A program made the translations under genes and the position numbers. Source: Capsicum annuum (lineage: Eukaryota > Streptophyta > Magnoliopsida > Solanales > Solanaceae). Taken from it: a DNA stretch of 64,000 nt. Of this stretch, positions 56,801-64,000 are shown piece by piece. The stretch's first letter is position 1. Each line of letters opens with the position of its first letter. The stretch is from contig NC_061115.1 in the NCBI RefSeq assembly GCF_002878395.1, forward strand, positions 51,716,700 through 51,780,699, read 5' to 3'. Under the pieces are notes generated by a model. That model was given only the letters and a program-made list of their open reading frames with translations, was not told the origin of the DNA and did not search any database.

Positions 56801-57975
56801 TGCAATACCCTGAGAATCCCAACCAATATTAGAACCATGCTTTAAGCTCATGAGAAATAAATTATAGTAATTTGGTAGTTTTATGAGTGAGTTTGATTTA
56901 TATTAAGGTCTCAAATAACTCCTAGCTATTAGGCGAATCAAAATATCCCTTACTGATTGAGTTCTTGCGAAAGATGTTGCTATAGTCAACTTCAAATGAG
57001 AACATATTCTGTTCTACTGAGAAATTTTGATCTCACGACCTACCAAAAACTAGATAATTGAATTAGCTGTCTAACTATACCAATTTTGTCTTAATCCGAT
57101 ATTAGGGTAAAAAGTTATGCCCGTTTTACCAAAGAGTTGTCCGACTGCCGAGGTGCGATGTGAAAGTTGACGGACCATCAAGCTAGTGACGGACCGTCAA
57201 CCAAGCCATCACAACTCAGGCAATTAGCTCATTTTCTAGCCATAAACTGATGGTTTGAGTGACGATCAGTCACCATTGTTATGGTCCGTCACCCAGACCA
57301 TCAACCAAGTCCAAAGTAGCACAGTAACGACGTTTTAATCAGATTTTTGGGTCTTTCTTCACCCTTTTTAACCCCTAATTTCATAAATTTAAATAAAATA
57401 ACTCTTCATTCATCTTTAATATCAAAATTAGGGTTTCTTTCAAGATCATTCCTCAAGAACAAGATTCAAACTCTTCTTCAAGAAAACTCAAGAATTCAAA
57501 CATCACTATTCAAGAACATTCAAAAAAGTTATTCTCTTTCAAGATTCAAGCTTTTGAGGTATGTTAGATGTTCATTCATGGGCCCTTTTCACCCATGGAG
57601 TTCAAGAACCCAATTTCAAGTATAAAAATTATGATCTTTATATGTTATTATGAATTTTATCCACGAACACCTATGAATTTTAATTTTTATACCATGTTTA
57701 CACGTAGTTTTTGTTGTTATTAAACCCTACACGTTTGAATGGTGATATTTGCTGATTTTAGCATTGATTGGTAATTTTAGTATTGAAATCATGCTATTAC
57801 TACATATTTAAAACTATTCTCATGCTTAAGACATGCTTTACAAGTGTTTGATGAAATGCCTCAAAGAATGAGTTTTGAATATTGACTAAATGTCATGTCC
57901 TCAAAGTTTTAATATGATCTTGTGCAATGGCCAAGTTGACGAACCGTCGAGCTTGTGATTGGTTCACAGACATAG
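56801..57975 (+). repeat. I left LTR, truncated
   Basis: Aligns with the start of the LTR at 58083: for example 'aattgaattagct' and 'aaaaagttatg' occur in both at matching places (57057/58205 and 57108/58259). It has GACGGACCRTCA words at 57160-57310. It breaks after ~57970, where a stray copy of the 'gacgaaccgtcgagcttgtga' word (57938) directly precedes the internal remnant. Confidence 0.6.
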
Positions 57976-58082
57976 AGTGATGGCTTTAAACTAAGGGGGA
58001 GATGATAGAACAAGTAATAAAGTCAAACTCTCAGATTCTAGTAGTGATGTTAGTGTGTTCTAGAATAGCAGTAAGAGAGGAG

Positions 58083-60678
58083 GTGTAATGCTCTAAACTT
58101 TCTTTAAGTCAAATCTAGTCTCTAGAAGAGTTAGTGATGAAATTCTAAATAATTAATATTTAAATCAGATAGAATTTCCCTAATTCTAACTTTTTATCAT
58201 GTGGGAAATTGAATTAGCTTTCCAATGATACCAATTTCATTCAAATCCGATATCAGAGTAAAAAGTTATGGACGTTTTACAGAGGACTATTGGAACTGCT
58301 CAGAAGCGACAGTCAGGCCGACGGACCTTCTAGCTAGCGATGAACCGTTATATAAACCATCGCCCAAATGTTGATTCTGGCTAAGGTGCGATGGCCAGAT
58401 TGACAAACCGTCGAGCTTGTGACAGACCGTCGCCCAAGCCATCGATACTAATGCAGTAAGTCCCTATTCTGGTCCAAGTAAGAAGGTCAGGCCGATGGAC
58501 CATTAAGCCAGCGATGGACCGTAGCACAAGCCATCACAGATCTCGTTCAGTGATTTTTAAGCAATTTTTAAAAGAGTATTTGGGTCTTTTTCCACCCATT
58601 TTAACCCCTAATTATACCATACAATAACTCATAACTTTATTATTCATTCACAACATCTGATTAGGGTTTCTCTCAAAGATAATACCCAAGAACAAGATCC
58701 AAATCATTCTTTAATAAACTAAGAGATTTAAGTTCTTCAAGTCCAAGGACTTCAAGAATATCACAATCAAGGTATGTCAAGTGTTGATTCATGGGTTCTT
58801 TCATCCATGAAGCTCAATAATCCTATTTTTTAACTCATGAATTGTGATTTCCATATGGTGGGTTGATTTTAATTATGTTGATGTGGTTGTGTGAATCCCA
58901 AGTTAGAGTCTGCATGTACTTTTCATAAAATTATGCTAGTATGTGGGTTGGAAACTTAAAAATTGAGTCGATTAAAGTAACCATGATGTATGAACTAGTG
59001 TATATGCCTAAGACTAAGGTTTGCATGCAATGTGTTTGATAAAATGCCCAAAGAACAAGATCATGATTTAGGACTCAATTATGACCAAATTGATGAACGC
59101 ATGCTTTACCCTTATGTTTAAAATAACTTTCATGTTATTGTTGTGCATTGAAATTATTTGATGGATTGTTCATGAGATTAGCCTATGAAATTATGACATA
59201 TTTATATGCTTACCTATTCATGTACCAAACCATGATAATCAAGTGCCTCATGAAATTCCCCAATGATTGTATTATGGATTGTTGACAATGGTCATGTGTC
59301 AAGAAGTGTCATGTCTTATCAGTTCTATGCTATCGAGTCCTGAGGGTACTTGTACCCATCAATTTAGTTGTGTGCATAGAGCCAGTGTTATGTTTTCAAA
59401 ATACTCTCAGTCAAGCCATGTTCAATAGAATTTAGTCAGTCTCACGACTCAGGAAAAACTCAGTAATCTTAGTAATCTAGGTCAGTTATCAGATCTCAAT
59501 AATATTCTGTCAATCAACGGAACTCAGTAAACTCAGTACAGTCAGTTCAGTATAATTAATTTAGTGTCTAATCATATAGGAGTAGGAATTTAGCACCGAG
59601 TGAGCCAAGGATGGGAACTCACCTGCGAGTAGAGGGTGTGATTCTTAGAAGAAATCCGTGTGCGCCAGAACTATGTAGCCAACATAGGTTGAGATATCTA
59701 ACCTGTTAGATAAGGGTTGATAAGGTGGCTTAACCTATTATATGAGGGTCCCACCATTCTCCTTAGAGTACCTGTTAGATGAGGATAACTCACAACTTAT
59801 CCTTACCAGTGGCGCGGTATTGACACCCTTCCAATTGGGGTAATAGATTGGACTCCAACTTAGCTATAATGCTTTATTTGGGGCATGCCGGTTAGATGAC
59901 TACTTCCCACAGTTACAGTTTTAGTCTCAGTCTTAGTAATAGAACTCAGATAGTTCTACAAAATTCAGGACTATCAGATACAGTCAACTCAAAATAGTAC
60001 AGAACTCAGCTAGTTCCATTAGAATCTAGACTGTCAGATACAGTCTCTTAGTATCAATTATTAGTATTCTGACTTAGTAGTCAGTATCATCACGAATTCA
60101 GTTACAATTATTTATTCATACATGTATTCTCACGTTAATGTTATATAGTCGATTAGCATAGTTGATATATATAAACCCCTTGAATTCAGCCTACCTCACT
60201 TGCATACCAGTTTATTCAATCATACTGGCGCATTTACTCTATGGTGCTTTATACCATAGGTTCAGAAGCACAAGCTCCAGAGCATCAATAGTATTCCATT
60301 CTTAGCATTCAGAGTTAGCCGTGAGTCCTCATCCTTTGAGGACATGATCATTACTTTATTATTTAATTACTCAGTTTATTTCAGTAGTTGGAGTTAGTAG
60401 GGGACATGTCCTATCAACTCCTTATTCAGATATTTTAGATTCTTTTGAACTAGCATGTTCAGACAGTTATTTCAGTTGTTTTGGTATTAATCTACCATAT
60501 CTCTAGATACTATGTTTTATCAGATCTGTGAATCTTATGGACTTTCAGCCTTTATTTCCATATTTATACAGTATACTATGCAATGTACAGGTATAGATAT
60601 CAGTCATGGGTTAGCTTATGGTCCTTCAGGGTCATAATCACTGTGTAGCGTTCTGGGTACCAGATTCAAAGAGTTATA
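58083..60678 (+). repeat. I right LTR
   Basis: About 2596 bp from TGTAATGCTC to AGAGTTATA. GC-rich words of the form GCCGACGGACC/GACCGTCGCCC repeat near 58315, 58397 and 58490. At 59700-59790 it shares the 'ttagataagggttgat' block with G, and at 60081-60670 it aligns with K (1-602). Confidence 0.75.
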
Positions 60679-61424
60679 GGATATTCCCCACCCATTCTCA
60701 TATTAGTGCAAAGTTTTGTACTTTAGTTATCATGATATATACTCATGCCTTACATGTCTGGTCTATGATTATAGCTCATATTCGTGTAACTTATAGAAAA
60801 TCATGTACTCTCCTAGTTCCTAGTATAAGGTATTCTAATCTTCTCAGCAGTACGAATCATGTTCTACAAATTCAGAAACTCCAAAATCAGGTCATGCAAC
60901 ACATGACTCATGTACTCATGCTTTATAGTATTTTCAATTCCAGTACTCATGCTACACTCTCAAGGGTCAATGAAATTTAGATCTTATGTTATGACTATCC
61001 TCATTTTAGACCTCTTAGATGAATTCATGTCATAGATACCTTATTCCTAAGACCTCAGTTAAGTGTTGAAGTCATTCTATCATACTTCAGTTCCTCATGT
61101 TTAGCATTTCAGTGACCTCTCCTTTGTAATGATAATAGTAATAAGCAATTACTTAGATAGGAGAGAGTAAACATTTCTTGTTGATGAAAGATGGTTGTAT
61201 GCTCATTTTAGCTAAAGATGTAAGTGTGAAGTGAAATTGAGGCTAAGTTTTTCATACATGTCATGGTTAGTCAAAAACTTTATGTGTATTGTCTTGGGGG
61301 TAGAGCCTGAAAGTTTTATTGATAAAGGCATTAGAGATTATAAGAAAGATGCTTTGATGGGTAGTTATTTTGAAGTTCATAGGTAGTTATGAAGATAGGC
61401 TTGAATATAATATTGGTGTGTAAC
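60679..61424 (+). other. Unassigned sequence between I and H
   Basis: No reliable coding region. The first half has 'catgtactcatgctttat'-like phrases reminiscent of the 3' untranslated region of G (33420-33520). The single 120-codon open frame at 60618-60980 starts inside LTR I and has no recognisable motif. Confidence 0.5.
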
Positions 61425-62912
61425 TGATAACGCTCAAATTACACTCTTGAATGGGTGTAAGAGATCGTTGTCAATATAAAACCCAACTAGGTTGGGTTCG
61501 AATCCCACAGGCAATAAGGTGTGAACTTCGAATTGTTTACGAAATGCTTTACTAATAGTTTACTATTTCCGAAGGATGGGGGTTTAAGTTTCATAGAATG
61601 TCAAATGTCACTTTCAATACTTCAGTGTTTGTAATCAAGATATATTGGAAACCAGAGTTATGTTCACAATGGGATTGGGAGTTAACAAATACTAGGTAAT
61701 GCTTGAGATTCTTGGAGTAAGTCGAAACAGCAGAATATCCTTGACTATGATACTTTCTGACTTATCTCTCGACCTCACCAGAAAATTTATTATCTAATTC
61801 TCTCGAACTTAGATAACTTATCTATTTCCAATAGGATGTTATCTCAGGTAGATTAATCCAGTTACGACGTCAATCATTAAACAAAAGGTTGGTAGCTTCT
61901 GAGTCCCTGTTGATAATTCACGACCTCTAGTCTATTTCTCCATTATAGGCAAATAAAACCCAACGCATAATCCAATGTTTGCAACCACTATATTTCAGTT
62001 AAAACAACAGAATTTCAATATGTTCTACAACTCTTTGAATCCGTTAAACACCTAGCATTATATCAAATCCTAATCCATGGATCCCATAACTATGGCTAAT
62101 GGAATTAGCCGCTCATGATTTGAGTAATGAAATAAAAAGTTGAATTCATGATGACAAGGATCAAATTATGAATGGATGAGAAAACAACAAGTATTTCCTT
62201 CAATTTAATCACAAGGTAGAAACCCAAAAATAGTAGATACGAAACACAAGAATATTTTATGAAAGAGAGCAAAATATGTCTCTTCTTTTTGAGTTAATGT
62301 ATGATAGATAATGATGAATCCATATTTAAAAACCCTAAAAGATGATATTTATACTAAAGCCTAGCTAAGGAACTAAAATAACAAAATTAATAAAGTTCTC
62401 AAATTAGGCGACGCCCAAGCTGATGCCACGTCAGGGGTCTAACACCCAATCATAGATGGCGTCAGAAATGCTTCAGTTTCCTTCAAAATCTGTCTTTCGC
62501 TGATGATGTAGCTGACGTCGCATCACAAATTTGATGGCGTATCACCAACGTCGTCAAGCTCAATTCTCTAGTTTAGGCTGACGCCTTTCATGATGCCTTA
62601 TCACCATCTTGATGCCTTATCACCGACATCATCAGAACTTTCTCTCAGGCACAAGTTTCTGGTAAAGGCTGACACCGCTGCTGATAGCCGATCACAAGGC
62701 TGACGACTTATCATGGAGGTTGTCAGCCATGTTTTTTTCTCTTTTGCTTAGATTTTCAACTGTTTTGCTCCATTGTCATTTATTTTCATTCCTTCAGCCT
62801 TTTACTGTAATATCATGAGCAAACACATCAAAACAACAAGAGTTGCTTCCGGATTCACAATTATTTTGATCTAAAAAGCATTAAATATGTTAGCTTTTGC
62901 TCACAATCAACA
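61425..62912 (-). repeat. H 3' LTR with TGACG-word array and TATA
   Basis: Plus strand runs from TGATAACGCTC to ACAATCAACA, 1488 bp. Words of the TGACGYC/GATGCC type form units at about 62407, 62498, 62577 and 62667 (steps 91, 79, 90). In the sense direction the last unit is followed ~54 nt later by TATAAATAT (62353-62345). A hairpin AACCCAAC-TAG-GTTGGGTT lies at 61480-61498, next to GGTTCGAATCC. Confidence 0.75.
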
Positions 62913-64000
62913 CCCTCAACTTAAAACAATTGCTTGTCCTCAGGCAACAAACTAACTAAGAGAATACAAAGAACATTCAGCAGTTAACAACCATTTTAGC
63001 TCAAAACTCAGTTACCACCTCCAAGGTCAACCAATTTAAACTACTATGTATCTTATTGAAAAGAAGCAATGTAACACAAAGGATTCCAACCATGGCATGA
63101 ACTACGTACCAACAATCATGCTTATATCACTATGACATTATCCAAACAAGTAAGTCACCTAACAACATACTAGTGTGCCCTCGCAACAAAGAATTTCCCT
63201 TTTTTTTGTCTCATGAAAAGTCAAAATATAAGCATGAAGATAATCACAAAATAACTCACTCTCAGAATGAAGTTCAAACCAATGCATACCAAATACCATA
63301 TGCTTTCCCTTATCATCATTACCAAAGTTTCCGGACCGGTAAGCTAGGATCACTATAGGTATTTCTTCGGCTTGTAACATAAGCTAGGGGCTGGTATGAT
63401 ATAAGATGGCATTTAGAGTGACTAACCTCTTTGGCACTACCTTAACCTGCGGGGTCCACTTATTAACCTTTTTTACTCTGTTCTTCTTTTCTTTTCTTTT
63501 TCTCTTTATAACAAATTCAGAATGGGTGTGGTTTTTCTTTTTATTCAAACACACTTTTTTTCTTTCTCTTTTTCACCAACACCCAATTTTCTATTTCTTT
63601 TTCACTTATTCTTTTTCTTTTATTCTACCCATCTTCATACCCAATTTACATCATGCGCCCCTATGATAGCCACCCTTAACTTAGGATGTTTGCCTAAGTC
63701 AAGTTGCACAGTATCCAAAGAGGACCACGGCTAAAACAGGTTCATTATGATCTAAAAGGGAAGGTGATAGGTATCACAGATAGAAACTGGTCAATTCAGG
63801 CTCAAACAGGGATCAAGGGATATCATGCATTACGGGAAGGTCATTTAGGCTAATAGTAACTGAAATTCAAAAATGGCCTATGATCCTTTCCTAATCCCTA
63901 TCTTTCAACAAAGGTAAGATGAACTGGGTAAGTTTTAGATCTGGCAATACAAAAAGAGAACTTGGTATAGTCTCACACACACATGACACACAAGAAATAT
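62913..64000 (-). other. H 3' untranslated tail
   Basis: The minus strand reads 'ttttaagttgagggtg' up to the LTR (polypurine tract, ~62926-62911), preceded by 'gcctgaggacaagcaatt', the conserved Athila tail phrase. The complement of 'gatagccacccttaacttagg' at 63667 matches A at ~39577. The T-rich open frames at 63406-63734 are chance. Confidence 0.7.

Larger units (their letters stand above)
56801..60678 (+). mobile_element. I: rearranged chromovirus-type LTR pair
   Basis: Two copies of the same LTR start: 56801 (TGCAATACCC) and 58083 (TGTAATGCTC). The first copy runs only ~1.2 kb. A short internal piece with 'aactaagggggagatg' (57980-57995) and AAGAGAGGAGG (58072-58082) follows, then the second LTR continues to 60678. 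No PBS and no coding sequence. This is a large internal deletion of a chromovirus-type element. Confidence 0.65.
61425..64000 (-). mobile_element. H: 3' end of an Athila-type element, minus strand
   Basis: LTR (61425-62912) followed at higher coordinates by a polypurine tract and tail, so the element reads leftward and its body lies beyond the window. Alignment of its LTR end with that of A supports the family. Confidence 0.75.

Noticed and set aside
60618..60980. 120-codon frame as a gene between I and H
   Set aside because: Starts inside LTR I, crosses the LTR end and has no recognisable domain.
61490..61508. GGTTCGAATCC as part of a tRNA gene
   Set aside because: No A box, acceptor stem or anticodon arm around it; the same block recurs at the end of other Athila-type LTRs.
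63406..63734. Two overlapping Phe-rich frames suggesting a signal peptide
   Set aside because: They lie in the T-rich 3' tail of element H on the opposite strand to the element.

Overview
This window is plant nuclear heterochromatin, almost certainly from a Solanaceae species (tomato, potato, pepper or a relative). It is built from nested and decayed LTR retrotransposons. I found no host gene, rRNA or tRNA gene, and no intact open reading frame longer than about 230 codons. The assignment rests on recognisable element proteins (chromovirus-type Ty3 Gag-Pol with a C-terminal chromodomain, Athila-type Ty3 Gag-Pol plus a third ORF, SIRE-type Ty1/copia Gag-Pol plus an env-like ORF), on primer-binding sites for initiator tRNA-Met and tRNA-Asp, and on paired long terminal repeats. 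All coding regions carry stops and frameshifts. Family names are from recognition of protein motifs, not from a search. Letters are my own labels.

Layout: 1-602 is the end of a chromovirus-type LTR (K) inserted into the 3' LTR of C. C (603-10164, minus strand) is a Tekay/Del-type chromovirus with a 2.66 kb 5' LTR, tRNA-Met PBS, gag, PR, RT, RNase H, integrase and chromodomain remnants. B (10165-~13857, plus) is an Athila-type fragment with the gag end, protease and a third ORF, but no RT or integrase. D (~13858-17925, minus) is a very reduced Athila-type element with a tRNA-Asp PBS and a small Cys-containing ORF. A (17926-41790, plus) is an Athila-type element with gag, PR, RT, RNase H, integrase and ORF3. 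It is split by G (25861-36266, plus), a near full-length Tekay/Del-type chromovirus with 2.6 kb LTRs. A lies in the 3' untranslated part of E (41791-43919, plus), whose 3' LTR abuts the gag of F (43920-~53635, plus), a SIRE-type copia element. F's env-like ORF is itself interrupted by a probable solo LTR (J, ~49250-50780).

From 53.6 to 56.8 kb the sequence is unassigned and AT-rich. It holds imperfect tandem repeats, a purine tract and a minisatellite of roughly 90-nt period. I (56801-60678) is a rearranged chromovirus-type LTR pair. H (61425 to the window end, minus) is the 3' LTR and 3' untranslated region of another Athila-type element.

The nesting order on the right is firm: F contains E, E contains A, A contains G. 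The link between the left block (K, C, B, D) and A is broken by a deletion near 17.93 kb, where D and A meet U3 to U3.

The structure I find most worth attention is not a gene. Element A has three separate four-unit arrays of one ~92-nt repeat with a TGACGAC palindromic core: one in U3 of the LTR, one just after pol, one just before ORF3. LTRs C, E, H and J carry different palindromic words in the same place, 30-75 nt upstream of a TATA-like box. In E, H and J, as in A, the words recur about every 80-105 nt; in C the spacing is looser.
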